Assembly (NCBI RefSeq): GCF_003217515.1
Contig: NZ_QJSX01000001.1
Coordinates: forward strand, 248,001 to 312,000
Direction of reading: 5' to 3'
DNA length: 64,000 nt
Source of the DNA: Deinococcus yavapaiensis KR-236
Lineage (GTDB): Bacteria > Deinococcota > Deinococci > Deinococcales > Deinococcaceae
Both the position numbers and the translations under genes were made by a program. Positions 46,771 to 55,350 of this stretch are shown here, one piece after another (the stretch's first letter is position 1; each line of letters starts with the position of its first letter). The notes beneath the pieces were generated by a model. It saw nothing but the letters and a program-made list of their open reading frames with translations, had not been told where the DNA came from and did no database searches.

Positions 46771-46776
46771 AGTGTA
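46771..46776 (-). promoter_or_regulatory. -10 element (TACACT) of mnmA
   Basis: TACACT, 9-nt gap, ATG at 46761. Confidence 0.5.
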
Positions 46777-46848
46777 GCAGGGCGCGGCGACGTCGGACGT
46801 GACGACCGCGTCATTCCAGGGCCACCCTCGCTTCGCCACGATGAACTC

Positions 46849-47559
46849 GTGAATAAGCTTGCCGCGCTCGCCCTCACGCTTCTCGCGCCGCTTGCGGGCG
46901 GCGCCTCCTCGAAGCCTCGTCCGGTGCTGTCCTACTTCGACGCACTCGTGAACAACGACTTGCCCCTCGCCGAACGGAGTCGGCCTTTGCATCTCGTCGC
47001 GCTCGACACGAACGCCGCTCGAAGGCGCATCACGGTGCTCGACGAGAAAAACCGCTACCTCCTCGTGGGTCGGGACTCCAACTTGCGGTCCAAGAAGGGC
47101 GAGCTGTACGAACTGGCGGTGTGGAACGACAAGCGCGGACAGGACGTGCTCGGCATCGCCAACTTGCACGCTCAGAAGTGCCCGCGCGAATGGGACGAGG
47201 GCACCTGTACGCCCGGCACCGAGTTCTGGATGCGCGTGGAGGGGATCTGGTATCCGGTCACGGACGATCTCGGAGCGGGCATCTGCTCGCCGTGGTCCGC
47301 CCATCCCCTCGCGACCCTGCCGCCGAGCATCCGTGCGGAGGTGACGCGCCGCAGCGTGGCCCTCGTCTCCATCCTCACGCCGCCGGGAAACCGAACGCCG
47401 CGCGAGCAGATGCCGAGGTTCGTGTGCCGCTTGCCGCGCGTCGGCACGACGGTCCGCGTGCTCTTCGACGCGGTCAACACGAGCCGGTCGGTCATGAAGC
47501 ACACCGTGCTGTACCTGAAGTGGCGCGGAGACCGCTTCGTGCCGTCCCTCACGCCTTGA
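46849..47559 (+). CDS. Secreted protein of unknown function
   Basis: 236 aa. GTG start, signal peptide MNKLAALALTLLAPLAGGAS, then a globular domain with repeated short strands and five cysteines, two of them in KCPREWDEGTC. No domain recognised. The start codon is supported only by the signal peptide; no clear -10 or ribosome-binding site. Divergent from mnmA and followed by lysA. Confidence 0.6.
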   Translation: MNKLAALALTLLAPLAGGASSKPRPVLSYFDALVNNDLPLAERSRPLHLVALDTNAARRRITVLDEKNRYLLVGRDSNLRSKKGELYELAVWNDKRGQDVLGIANLHAQKCPREWDEGTCTPGTEFWMRVEGIWYPVTDDLGAGICSPWSAHPLATLPPSIRAEVTRRSVALVSILTPPGNRTPREQMPRFVCRLPRVGTTVRVLFDAVNTSRSVMKHTVLYLKWRGDRFVPSLTP

Positions 47560-47566
47560 GCTGCAC

Positions 47567-47572
47567 TACATT
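47567..47572 (+). promoter_or_regulatory. -10 element (TACATT) of lysA
   Basis: TACATT, 7-nt gap containing GAAGGA, ATG at 47580. It could act as promoter, with the GAAGGA as a ribosome-binding site. Confidence 0.4.
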
Positions 47573-47579
47573 GAAGGAC

Positions 47580-48734
47580 ATGCTCTCCCCCGCCCTTCTT
47601 CAAGACGCCGCCGAACGCTTCGGCACGCCCCTGTACGTTTACGACGCCGCCGAGATCGACGGCGCCCTCGGCCGCGTTCGCGCGGCGTTCGGAGACGCCC
47701 GCGTGTTCTACGCGATGAAGGCGAACTCGAACTTCACGATCCTCGAACGCCTGCGCGCGCGTGGCGTCGGCTTCGAGGCCGTGTCGCCCGGCGAACTCGC
47801 CCGCGTTCGCCACCTCGGCTGCGCGGGAAGCGAGGTGATCGTCAACGGGCCCGCGAAGACACGCGAGGAGTACGAGCTCGGCCAAGCGATGGGGGCGACG
47901 TTCGTTCTCGACCGCCTCTCGGAAGTCGCGCTCGTAGCGCCCGGCACGGCGGTCTTGCTTCGCGTGAATCCCGCCCTCGACGTCTCGACGCACGATCACC
48001 TCGCGACAGGCGCGGCGAAGAGCAAGTTCGGCGTTCGGCTCGAAGACGTGGAGCGAGGCGTGAAGCTCGCCCGGGAAGCGGGCCTCGTCGTGCGCGGCTT
48101 GCATGTTCACATCGGAAGCGCCATTCGAGAAGCGGCGGACTTCGGGATGGCGTTCGAAAAGCTCGCCAAGCTCGATGTTGGAACGATCGACGTGCTGGAC
48201 GTCGGAGGCGGCTGGGGGCTCGACGCGGACTTGAGCGGCATCGCCTCGAAGGCGCGGCAAGCCAGGGACGCGCTCGGAGCGTCCGAGTTGTGGGTGGAGC
48301 CGGGCCGTTACCTCGTGGCGCGCTCGGGCGCGCTGTTGACGCGCGTGGTGGGCCTCAAGCAGACGGGGCGGTCGTTCGTGATCGTAGACGCGGGCATGAC
48401 CGAACTCATGCGCCCCATGCTGTACGGCGCCTCGCACCCGCTGCTCGCGTTGTACGCGGGCGGGACCGAAGGCGTGTTCGACCTCGCGGGACCCGCGTGC
48501 GAAAGCGGCGATTTGCTGGCGAGCAACGTGACGCTTCCCACGCCGAGCGTCGGCGACGCGGTGGCAGTGTTGGAGGCGGGCGCGTACGGCGCGGCGATGA
48601 GCTCCACGTACCTGTCGCGCTCGCGTCCGGCCGAGGTGATGTACGACGCAGGCGCGTGGCAGGTGATTCGCCGCCGCGAGCGTCCCGAGGACGTGTGGCG
48701 CGCGGAGCTCGCCGAAGCGCCGACGCTCGCGTGA
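47580..48734 (+). CDS. lysA: Diaminopimelate decarboxylase-like PLP enzyme
   Basis: 384 aa fold-type III decarboxylase. PLP lysine K47 (YAMKANSN), glycine loop DVGGGWGLD, HVHIGSAI, EPGRYLVA and the substrate-side Cys in GPACESGD. DAP decarboxylase is the standard call. Deinococcus-Thermus lysine is often made by the alpha-aminoadipate route, so ornithine or another substrate deserves thought. Confidence 0.85.
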   Translation: MLSPALLQDAAERFGTPLYVYDAAEIDGALGRVRAAFGDARVFYAMKANSNFTILERLRARGVGFEAVSPGELARVRHLGCAGSEVIVNGPAKTREEYELGQAMGATFVLDRLSEVALVAPGTAVLLRVNPALDVSTHDHLATGAAKSKFGVRLEDVERGVKLAREAGLVVRGLHVHIGSAIREAADFGMAFEKLAKLDVGTIDVLDVGGGWGLDADLSGIASKARQARDALGASELWVEPGRYLVARSGALLTRVVGLKQTGRSFVIVDAGMTELMRPMLYGASHPLLALYAGGTEGVFDLAGPACESGDLLASNVTLPTPSVGDAVAVLEAGAYGAAMSSTYLSRSRPAEVMYDAGAWQVIRRRERPEDVWRAELAEAPTLA

Positions 48735-48772
48735 GCGAGCCGTTCGTCACAAGGTGGTCGGGCGCGAGCCGC

Positions 48773-48778
48773 TAGACT
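48773..48778 (+). promoter_or_regulatory. -10 element (TAGACT) of the MoxR operon
   Basis: TAGACT, 6-nt gap, GTG at 48785. Confidence 0.5.
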
Positions 48779-48784
48779 GCCCGC

Positions 48785-49708
48785 GTGACCGCTTCGACCT
48801 CCACGCTCGCTCGGCAAGTCCTCGTGCAACTCGGCGAAGTCATCCTCGGGAAGGAACGGCAGCTCAAGCTCGCCCTCGCCTGCGTCCTCGCGAAAGGACA
48901 CCTCCTCATCGAGGACGTGCCGGGCGTCGGCAAGACGACCTTGGCCGCCGCGCTCGCCGCGACGCTGGGTCTGCGCTTCTCGCGGGTGCAGTTCACGTCG
49001 GATCTGCTGCCCGCCGACTTGCTGGGCGCGAGCGTGTTCGAGCGCGACACGGGCACCTTCCGCTTTCACGAAGGTCCGGTGTTCACGAACGTGCTGCTCG
49101 CCGACGAGATCAACCGCGCCTCTCCGAGAACCCAGTCGGCCTTGCTGGAGGCGATGGAGGAACGGCAGGTGAGCGAGAGCGGCGTGGCGCGCCTTCTTCC
49201 GACGCCCTTTTTTGTGCTCGCCACGCAAAACCCGTCGGATCAATCGGGCACCTTCGCCTTGCCCGAGTCTCAGCTCGACCGCTTCCTGATGGTCGTCACC
49301 CTCGGCTATCCGGACCCGGCGGCGGAACGTGAACTCCTCGCGGGCCGCGACCGCCGTGAGATCGCGAGGCACCTTCCCGCCTTGCTCTCGCCCGAGAAAC
49401 TGTTGGAGGTGCAAGCGGAGGTGGACCGCGTGCACGTCGCGCCCGCGCTGCTCGACTACGTTCAGACGCTGTTGCGCGCGACGCGCGAGGGAAGCACCTT
49501 CATGGCGGGTCTTTCTCCGCGAGCGGGCCTGAGTCTCTTGAGCGCGACGCGCGCGTGGGCTTGGCTGTCGGGCCGCGACCACGCGCTTCCGCAAGACGTG
49601 CACGCCGTCTTCGCGGCCGTCGCGACCCACCGCTTGCTGTCACGCACGACGTTCGCTCCCGATCCGCGGGCCGTGACGAGCTTGCTCGAAGAAACGCCGA
49701 TTCCTTGA
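48785..49708 (+). CDS. MoxR family AAA+ ATPase
   Basis: 307 aa. Walker A EDVPGVGKTT, Walker B LLADEINRASPRTQSALLEAMEE, sensor ATQNPSDQSGTF and arginine finger ESQLDRF. MoxR ATPases remodel partner proteins; here it heads the common moxR-DUF58-transglutaminase operon. Confidence 0.92.
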   Translation: MTASTSTLARQVLVQLGEVILGKERQLKLALACVLAKGHLLIEDVPGVGKTTLAAALAATLGLRFSRVQFTSDLLPADLLGASVFERDTGTFRFHEGPVFTNVLLADEINRASPRTQSALLEAMEERQVSESGVARLLPTPFFVLATQNPSDQSGTFALPESQLDRFLMVVTLGYPDPAAERELLAGRDRREIARHLPALLSPEKLLEVQAEVDRVHVAPALLDYVQTLLRATREGSTFMAGLSPRAGLSLLSATRAWAWLSGRDHALPQDVHAVFAAVATHRLLSRTTFAPDPRAVTSLLEETPIP

Positions 49709-49716
49709 GGGCGCGC

Positions 49717-50598
49717 GTGAACGATCCGTTTGCCGTCAAACCCACCCGCTTCGGCTTGTCCTTCTTGGGGCTCGTCGCGGCGATGCTCATCGGGTGCATC
49801 AACTACGGTCTGAGCCTCGGGTACTTCCTGACCTTCTTGCTGACCGGCTTGTGGGCGGCGTGCGGCGTGGCGGCTTTGCGCGCCCTGCCGGGTTTGCACG
49901 TCGACGTGGCCGATCCGCCCGCCGTCTTCGCGGGCGAGGAGGCGCGCGTGCCGATCGTGCTGAACGGCGGGGGACGCGAGCGGCCTGACGTGGACGTCGC
50001 CTTGCGAGGCGCGCGGATTCGCGTGGACGTACCCGCGCGAGGCGACGTCCGCGCGGACGTTCTCGTGAAGGTGGAGCGGCGAGGACGGGCCAACCTCGGG
50101 CGAGTGGAGGTACGCGGCGGCGATCCCATCGGCTTTTTCGAGGCGCGCGTGCGGCACGACGAGGACGTGACGGTCTTGGTCTATCCGGCGCCCGAGCGCG
50201 GCGCGCCGCCCTTGCCGCGAGGAGCGGGCAGCGGTGAGGGCGGGGGCACGCGCGTGGCTGGCAACGAGGACTTTCACTCGCTGCGGCCCTACGTGCCCGG
50301 CGACGCACCGACGCGCGTGTCGTGGCGGCACGCGGCGCGGTCGCAGGGTCCACTCGTCGTGCGCACCTTCGACGCGAACGGAGGCGGCGCCGCCCTGCTC
50401 GATTTCACGGCTCTGAGAAGCCTGGGCGCCGAGGCGCGCCTGTCGCGCTTGTGCGCGTGGCTTTTGCGAGCGGAGCGCGAGAACGTCGTGTTCGAGCTTC
50501 GTTTGCCAGGAGTGGCGGTCGTGAGAGGTCAAGGCGCGGCGATCACGCGGCGCGGCCTCGTCGCCCTCGCCACGTTCGAGGAGCGGGCGGACGCGTGA
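49717..50598 (+). CDS. DUF58 domain membrane protein
   Basis: 293 aa. Two N-terminal helices (FLGLVAAMLIGCINYGLSLGYF and the next), a beta-rich segment, then the DUF58 core with LRPYVPGDAPTRVSWRHAAR, the family hallmark. A vWA-like part near the C-terminus has no clear metal site. GTG 49717 is 5 nt after GAGGG; a TTG at 49705 coupled to the moxR stop is possible. The stop overlaps the next gene by 4 nt. Confidence 0.87.
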   Translation: MNDPFAVKPTRFGLSFLGLVAAMLIGCINYGLSLGYFLTFLLTGLWAACGVAALRALPGLHVDVADPPAVFAGEEARVPIVLNGGGRERPDVDVALRGARIRVDVPARGDVRADVLVKVERRGRANLGRVEVRGGDPIGFFEARVRHDEDVTVLVYPAPERGAPPLPRGAGSGEGGGTRVAGNEDFHSLRPYVPGDAPTRVSWRHAARSQGPLVVRTFDANGGGAALLDFTALRSLGAEARLSRLCAWLLRAERENVVFELRLPGVAVVRGQGAAITRRGLVALATFEERADA

Positions 50599-52544
50599 AC
50601 GTCCTGCCTTCGCGGCCGACCGTCACGCTGCTCGGCGTGCTGGGCCTCGTGTTCGTGCCGTACTTCGCGCACCTTCCGCCGTGGCTGTCGGCCCTGCTGG
50701 TGGGCCTGCTGGCTTGGCGAGCTTTGATCGCCGTGGGCCGAGCGGGCATTCCGCCCGTGTTCACGCTCGTCGTCGGCGCCGCCGTCGTCGCGTGGGGCAT
50801 CGCGAGCGAGTACGGCACCTTGCTGGGGCGAGACGGAGGCACGGCCTTCTTGCTGCTCTTGCTCGCCCTGAAAATTCACGAGACGCGTACCCGCCGCGAC
50901 GTTCGCGTCCTCCTTTTGCTGGGGTACTTCGCGCTCGGCGCGAACTTCTTCTTCGAGCAAGGCCCTCTCGTGACGCTCTACACCCTGCTGATGACCGTCG
51001 CGTTGACGGTCGTCGCGGCGTGGTGGCGCGCGCCCGACCGTCCGCACCCCCGAACGCGTGGCGCGCGGGTCGTGAAGCTCGTCTTGAGCGCCGTGCCGCT
51101 TGCCGCCGCCTTGTTCGTGGTCTTCCCGAGGCCCGCGCAGCCGCTGTGGACCTTGCCCGTCTCGTCAGACCGGGCCGAGACGGGGCTCGCGAACGAGATT
51201 TCGCCCGGCAGCGTCTCCAGCCTCACGAAGTCCAGCGCGGTCGCCTTTCGCGCCGACTTCGAGGGCGCGATTCCGCCGCAAAACGAGCTGTACTGGCGCG
51301 GTCCCGTCTTCGACGACTTCGACGGGCGGCGTTGGGTGCGGTCGCGCACCTACGTCACGGGCGTCACGGGAGGTCCGCTGTGGCCGCCGCTCGTGGAAGA
51401 GCGCGGCAACGTCGTTCGCTACGCCCTTTCGCTCGAACCGAGCGGCACCCGTTGGGTGCTCGCCCTCGACTACCCCTTGCGAGGTCCGGGGGATGTTCGC
51501 ATCACGAACGCCTTTCAGCTCGTCGTGCGCGACATCATCACGGCGCGTCGACGCTTCGAGTTGGAATCCGCGCCGAGCAGCCTCGTCGGACGCCGCGAGT
51601 ACCCGGCGATCCTGCACGACTCGACGGTGCTTCCGAGCGGCGGCGATCCTCGGGCGCGCGCCCTCGGCGCGTCGTGGGCGACGCTGCCTCCCGCGGAGCG
51701 CGTGGAACGCGCCCTTGCCTTCTTGCGCGGCGGCAACTTCAAGTACACGCTCGAGCCGCCCGCCTTGCCGCGCGAAAACGGCATCGACGCTTTCCTCTTC
51801 GGCACGCGCCAGGGATTTTGCGAGCACTACGCGTCCGCGTTCGCGTTTTTGATGCGCGCGGCGGGCTTGCCCGCGCGAGTCGTGAGCGGCTACCTCGGAG
51901 GCGAGGTCAATCCCAACGGGAACTACCTCATCGTGCGGCAGTCGTTCGCGCACGCGTGGACGGAAGTATGGCTCGACGGAGAAGGTTGGCGGCGCGTCGA
52001 CCCGACCGGCGTCGTGTCGCCCGCGCGTCTTTCCGGCGACGTCGCGCGCAGCGTCACGGACCCGGCGGCGCTTCCTCCCTTGTCACGCGGCGCGAACTCC
52101 CTGCTCTCGCGGCTCAGCTTGCGCATCGATGCGCTCCAGACGGCGTGGAACGACCTCGTCGCCTATGACGGAGGCGCGCAAGCGGCGCTCCTCGCCAGCA
52201 TCGGGCTCGCCAAGGCGGGTGGGGCGTCGCTTCTGCTGCTGTGCGTCGCCGTCGTCGTCCTCGCCACCTTGCCGATGCTGTTCGTCGTGCGCGGCCGCGT
52301 GGCGCGGCCCGATCCGCTCGTCGTCGCCTTCGACCTCCTCGCGCGTCGCGTCGGCGTGGACCGCTCGCCTTCGGAATCGGCGGGCGCGTACGCGGCGCGC
52401 GTGGCGAGCGTCAAGCCGGACGTGGCGCGCGACGTGCGGGCCCTCGCCCACGAGTACGAAACGCTGCGCTACGGACGAGGCGCGAACGCCGACAGCGTTC
52501 GCGCGTTCGTGCGAAAAGTTCGTCGCTTTCGCGCCCGAGGGTGA
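50595..52544 (+). CDS. TgpA-type transglutaminase-like membrane protein
   Basis: 649 aa. DUF3488 region with five or six helices (residues 10-200), a transglutaminase-like domain with nucleophile QGFCEHYASAFAFLM, HAWTEVWL and RVDPTG (Cys-His-Asp), one more helix near 575 and a C-terminal DUF4129. Probably handles a peptidoglycan-linked or secreted substrate outside the membrane. Third gene of the MoxR operon. Confidence 0.9.
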   Translation: MNVLPSRPTVTLLGVLGLVFVPYFAHLPPWLSALLVGLLAWRALIAVGRAGIPPVFTLVVGAAVVAWGIASEYGTLLGRDGGTAFLLLLLALKIHETRTRRDVRVLLLLGYFALGANFFFEQGPLVTLYTLLMTVALTVVAAWWRAPDRPHPRTRGARVVKLVLSAVPLAAALFVVFPRPAQPLWTLPVSSDRAETGLANEISPGSVSSLTKSSAVAFRADFEGAIPPQNELYWRGPVFDDFDGRRWVRSRTYVTGVTGGPLWPPLVEERGNVVRYALSLEPSGTRWVLALDYPLRGPGDVRITNAFQLVVRDIITARRRFELESAPSSLVGRREYPAILHDSTVLPSGGDPRARALGASWATLPPAERVERALAFLRGGNFKYTLEPPALPRENGIDAFLFGTRQGFCEHYASAFAFLMRAAGLPARVVSGYLGGEVNPNGNYLIVRQSFAHAWTEVWLDGEGWRRVDPTGVVSPARLSGDVARSVTDPAALPPLSRGANSLLSRLSLRIDALQTAWNDLVAYDGGAQAALLASIGLAKAGGASLLLLCVAVVVLATLPMLFVVRGRVARPDPLVVAFDLLARRVGVDRSPSESAGAYAARVASVKPDVARDVRALAHEYETLRYGRGANADSVRAFVRKVRRFRARG

Positions 52545-52548
52545 AGCC

Positions 52549-53046
52549 TCACGACTCGTCCGCCCGCAAGTCGCGGTACCGCTCGGCGATCGCTTGCCAC
52601 GGTTCGAGGCGGAAGTGGTTGTCGCCGAGCGGGCTCGTGGACGGCAAAACCCAAAGTTCGACGTTCGCGAGGGTGCGTTCCTGGCGGCCGTAGGGCAGTT
52701 TGCCGGTGGGCACGCCGAGCGCCTCGGACGCGGCGCGCTTGCTGGTGAAGGCGAGGAGCCGGGGTCGATAGTGTTCGAGCTTTCCGAGAAGTTCGTCCGG
52801 CGCGAAGGCGTCCTTGGGAAGTTTGCTGTCGATGCCGAAGTGGCGCTTGGCGACGTCCGTGAGCCCGATGTCGAGGTCGAGCAGGTTCGGGTACTCGCTC
52901 GGAGCCAAGCGCGTCGCCGTGAGGCCGACGTCGAAGAGAACGCGCCAAAACTTGTTGTGCGGATGGGCGTAGTACGCTTTGGCCTTCGCGGACGCCGGAC
53001 TGGGCGCCGTGCCGCAAAAGACGAGGATCAACCCGTCGCGCAGCAA
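52549..53046 (-). CDS. mug: G:T/U mismatch-specific uracil-DNA glycosylase
   Basis: 165 aa from the TTG at 53046. Uracil-glycosylase motif VFCGTAPSPASAKAKAYYAHPHNKFW and the later LPSTSPLG. Enzyme excises U or T opposite G. Homologs begin a few residues earlier; the residues before 53046 (PDYIVPD) contain no ATG, GTG or TTG until far inside the next gene, so the true start is uncertain. It lies 28 nt after the oxidoreductase gene. Confidence 0.82.
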   Translation of the reverse strand: MLRDGLILVFCGTAPSPASAKAKAYYAHPHNKFWRVLFDVGLTATRLAPSEYPNLLDLDIGLTDVAKRHFGIDSKLPKDAFAPDELLGKLEHYRPRLLAFTSKRAASEALGVPTGKLPYGRQERTLANVELWVLPSTSPLGDNHFRLEPWQAIAERYRDLRADES

Positions 53047-53074
53047 GTCGGGGACGATGTAGTCGGGCGTGGGC

Positions 53075-53671
53075 TCAGTCGTCGTCGTAGCGTTCCTCTT
53101 TGAAGGGATCGCCGCGCAGGTGGTAGCCGTTACGTTCCCAAAAGCCGGGCTCGTCGTGCGGCATGAACTCCAAACCCGAGATCCATTTGGCGCTCTTCCA
53201 GAAGTACAAGTGCGGCACGACGAGCCGCATGGGACCGCCGTGGTCGGTTTCGAGCGGAGCGCCGTCGAAGGTGTGGGCGAGCAGGTTGAGGTCACGCACG
53301 AAGTCTTCGAGCGAGAGGTTCGTGGTGTAACCGCCGTACGAGTGGATCATGACGTGCGTCGCGCCGGGCTTGAGGGTGACGCGCTTCATGAGTTCGGGTA
53401 CGGTCACGCCCGTCCAAGCCGTGTCGAATTTGCTCCAGTGCGTGACGCAGTGGATGTCGTAGGTGTGGGTCGTCTGCGGCATGGCCATGAGGTCGTCCCA
53501 CGTGAATCGGGTCTCCTCCGCGAGGCCCCACACGCGAATCTCGACGTTGTTGGGTTCGATGCGTGGCGTCGGACCGTACGTGAGGACGGGAAAGCGCGTG
53601 GTGAGGGCTTGACCGGGCGGTACGCGCCCGCCCATGTCGCCGTCGGGTTTCTTGAAGAACTTGCCGAGCAT
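53075..53671 (-). CDS. Sulfite-oxidase-fold molybdopterin oxidoreductase
   Basis: 198 aa. The molybdenum-ligating cysteine is C75 in IHCVTHWSKFD, with THVMIHSYGGYTTNLSLED and GGPMRLVVPHLYFWKSAKW binding the pterin. No signal peptide, so a cytoplasmic member of the short sulfite-oxidase-like group. Substrate unknown. GGAGG 4 nt before the ATG. The leader carries a strong hairpin. Confidence 0.88.
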   Translation of the reverse strand: MLGKFFKKPDGDMGGRVPPGQALTTRFPVLTYGPTPRIEPNNVEIRVWGLAEETRFTWDDLMAMPQTTHTYDIHCVTHWSKFDTAWTGVTVPELMKRVTLKPGATHVMIHSYGGYTTNLSLEDFVRDLNLLAHTFDGAPLETDHGGPMRLVVPHLYFWKSAKWISGLEFMPHDEPGFWERNGYHLRGDPFKEERYDDD

Positions 53672-53685
53672 GCATCCTCCGTGCG

Positions 53686-53707
53686 GGCCGCCTCGGGCGA
53701 GGCGGCC
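53686..53707 (-). other. 10-bp hairpin in the leader of the Mo oxidoreductase gene
   Basis: GGCCGCCTCG with its perfect complement, separated by 2 nt, between a TAGCGT -10 candidate (near 53716) and the ribosome-binding site. Too small to be the known Moco riboswitch. Confidence 0.4.
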
Positions 53708-53815
53708 TGTCGGTACGCTAGCACCGCGGCTTGAGGGGACATGGTAGCGCACCTTGCGGCTTTCTTCGGGCTGCCCGCTTCGTGTTGCAGGTACACAAAT
53801 CCCGAACTTGTTCGC

Positions 53816-53821
53816 TACACT
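53816..53821 (+). promoter_or_regulatory. -10 element (TACACT) of the ParB-like gene
   Basis: TACACT about 68 nt before the ATG, so this mRNA has a leader; GGCAGC/GCTGCC (about 53825-53843) can fold in it and GTGGAGG lies before the ATG. Confidence 0.45.
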
Positions 53822-53888
53822 GAAGGCAGCAAGGTGACGCTGCCTCGTTGGCGGACGAAGGGCCCGAAGGGCGTGAAGTGGAGGACGC

Positions 53889-54779
53889 ATGGACAGCAAA
53901 GAACAAGCCAAACACGAACTGGACCGCGCGAAGTTTCTCGGGGCGGTCGAGGGTGTGCTGCACTTGCTGCGCGGCGAGCCGAACGAACTCGTCCCCTTCG
54001 ATTGGATGAAGCACCTCGCGCCTCACGGCGAGCATTACCGAGGGCTTCAAACCATTCCCGTCGACGACGTCATCGGCTCGGTCGACCGCTACAAGGATTT
54101 CACCCGCCACTTCCTGCCGCGAGAAGAGCACCTCGACGAACGCTGGACGGGCGTGCGCGGCGCGCAACTCGCCGGTAAGGAACTGCCGCCCATCTCCGTT
54201 TACAAAGTCGGCGAGTTGTACTTCGTCAAGGACGGCAACCACCGCGTGTCCGTCGCGCGCCGACAAGGCCAGAAGTACATCGACGCGGACATCATCGAGC
54301 TCGACGTGCGCGTCGCGCCCGACAAGAACGACACGTTGCGCGACCTCATCATCAAAGGCGAACTCGCGCGCTTCCTGGACGTGACGCGCCTGCCCGAACT
54401 CGTGCCGAACTTCCAGCCGATTCTGTTCACGACGCCCGGCCGGTACGACATCCTGCTCGACCACATTCGCACGCGGCAGTACTTTCTGGGATTGAAGTTC
54501 GGACACGAGGTGTCGTGGGAGGAAGCGGTCGAAAGTTGGCACCGCCGTCTGTACGCGCGCGTCGTGGAGGAAATTCGCGAGCACGACGTCATGCGCCGCT
54601 TCCCCGACCGCACGGAAGCCGACCTCTACTTGTGGATCATGGACCATCGCTACTACCTCAAGCAACGCCTCGGGTACGACGTCGGCAGCGAGCAGGCGAC
54701 CGTGGACTTCTCGAAGCACTTCGCGCCGCCTCTATGGAAACGCGTCACACGTCGCTTGGGCCTCGCGCGGTCGATCTGA
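53889..54779 (+). CDS. ParB/sulfiredoxin-like domain protein
   Basis: 296 aa. The central segment ISVYKVGELYFVKDGNHRVSVARRQG (in parts, about residues 98-125) is the ParB/Srx nucleotide-binding loop with the GNHR motif. No HTH of true ParB is recognisable, and no parA is near. Role unknown; a standalone ParB-like CTPase or nuclease fold. GTGGAGG 6 nt before the ATG. Confidence 0.75.
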   Translation: MDSKEQAKHELDRAKFLGAVEGVLHLLRGEPNELVPFDWMKHLAPHGEHYRGLQTIPVDDVIGSVDRYKDFTRHFLPREEHLDERWTGVRGAQLAGKELPPISVYKVGELYFVKDGNHRVSVARRQGQKYIDADIIELDVRVAPDKNDTLRDLIIKGELARFLDVTRLPELVPNFQPILFTTPGRYDILLDHIRTRQYFLGLKFGHEVSWEEAVESWHRRLYARVVEEIREHDVMRRFPDRTEADLYLWIMDHRYYLKQRLGYDVGSEQATVDFSKHFAPPLWKRVTRRLGLARSI

Positions 54780-54807
54780 CGCCGCGAGGCGGGACTCGGC
54801 GCGCGGG

Positions 54808-54813
54808 TATACT
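54808..54813 (+). promoter_or_regulatory. -10 element (TATACT) of the DinB-like gene
   Basis: TATACT, 6-nt gap, ATG at 54820. Confidence 0.55.
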
Positions 54814-54819
54814 CGCGCC

Positions 54820-55350
54820 ATGACCAGCACTCCCGACTTTCTCGCGTCGTACGGAGCGACGCCGTCCGACGTCGCTCGGCAACTGCGTCTCGCCCTCACC
54901 GAATTCGAGGACGTGATTCGTCGCGTGCCGAGCGACCGCTTCTTCACGCCCGTACGCGACTTCGCGCCGTCCGACGACTACTCGCTCGCGTGGAGTCCCG
55001 CGCAGCAGCTGGAGCACGTCCTGAAGGCCAACACGACCTTCTCGAAGCTGATCTACCTCCTGAATTCCGACCGCGCCCTTCCCGACATGCCCAAGCAGCC
55101 CGGCGAGACGGTCAATGGACGCTTCGTCGCGCCCGAAGGCTTGCGTCCCGCCGAAGGCGTGACGTGGGACGCGGTGGAGGCGACGTGGCGCGATCTGCAC
55201 GCCCGCCTCGACCGGGAGCTGGAGAAGGCGAATCCCGCGTCGACCCGCGCCTTCTGGCATCCGTTCTTCGGCGACTTGAACGCGCTCGATTGGGGCCGCG
55301 TGGCCGTTTTGCACACTCGGCGTCACACGAAGCAGCTCGGGGTGGCGTGA
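54820..55350 (+). CDS. DinB-like four-helix metal-binding protein
   Basis: 176 aa, all helical. Metal histidines are plausible in QLEHVLKANTTFSKL and near the end in HTRRHTKQL, the spacing of DinB/YfiT-type proteins that host thiol-dependent reactions. In Bacillus and Deinococcus this family includes bacillithiol transferases. Overlaps the next gene. Confidence 0.7.
   Translation: MTSTPDFLASYGATPSDVARQLRLALTEFEDVIRRVPSDRFFTPVRDFAPSDDYSLAWSPAQQLEHVLKANTTFSKLIYLLNSDRALPDMPKQPGETVNGRFVAPEGLRPAEGVTWDAVEATWRDLHARLDRELEKANPASTRAFWHPFFGDLNALDWGRVAVLHTRRHTKQLGVA

Noticed and set aside
53741..54178. Plus-strand frame beginning MVAHLAAFFGLPAS before the ParB-like gene
   Set aside because: It runs into a different frame of the ParB-like gene and contains the promoter and leader of that gene.
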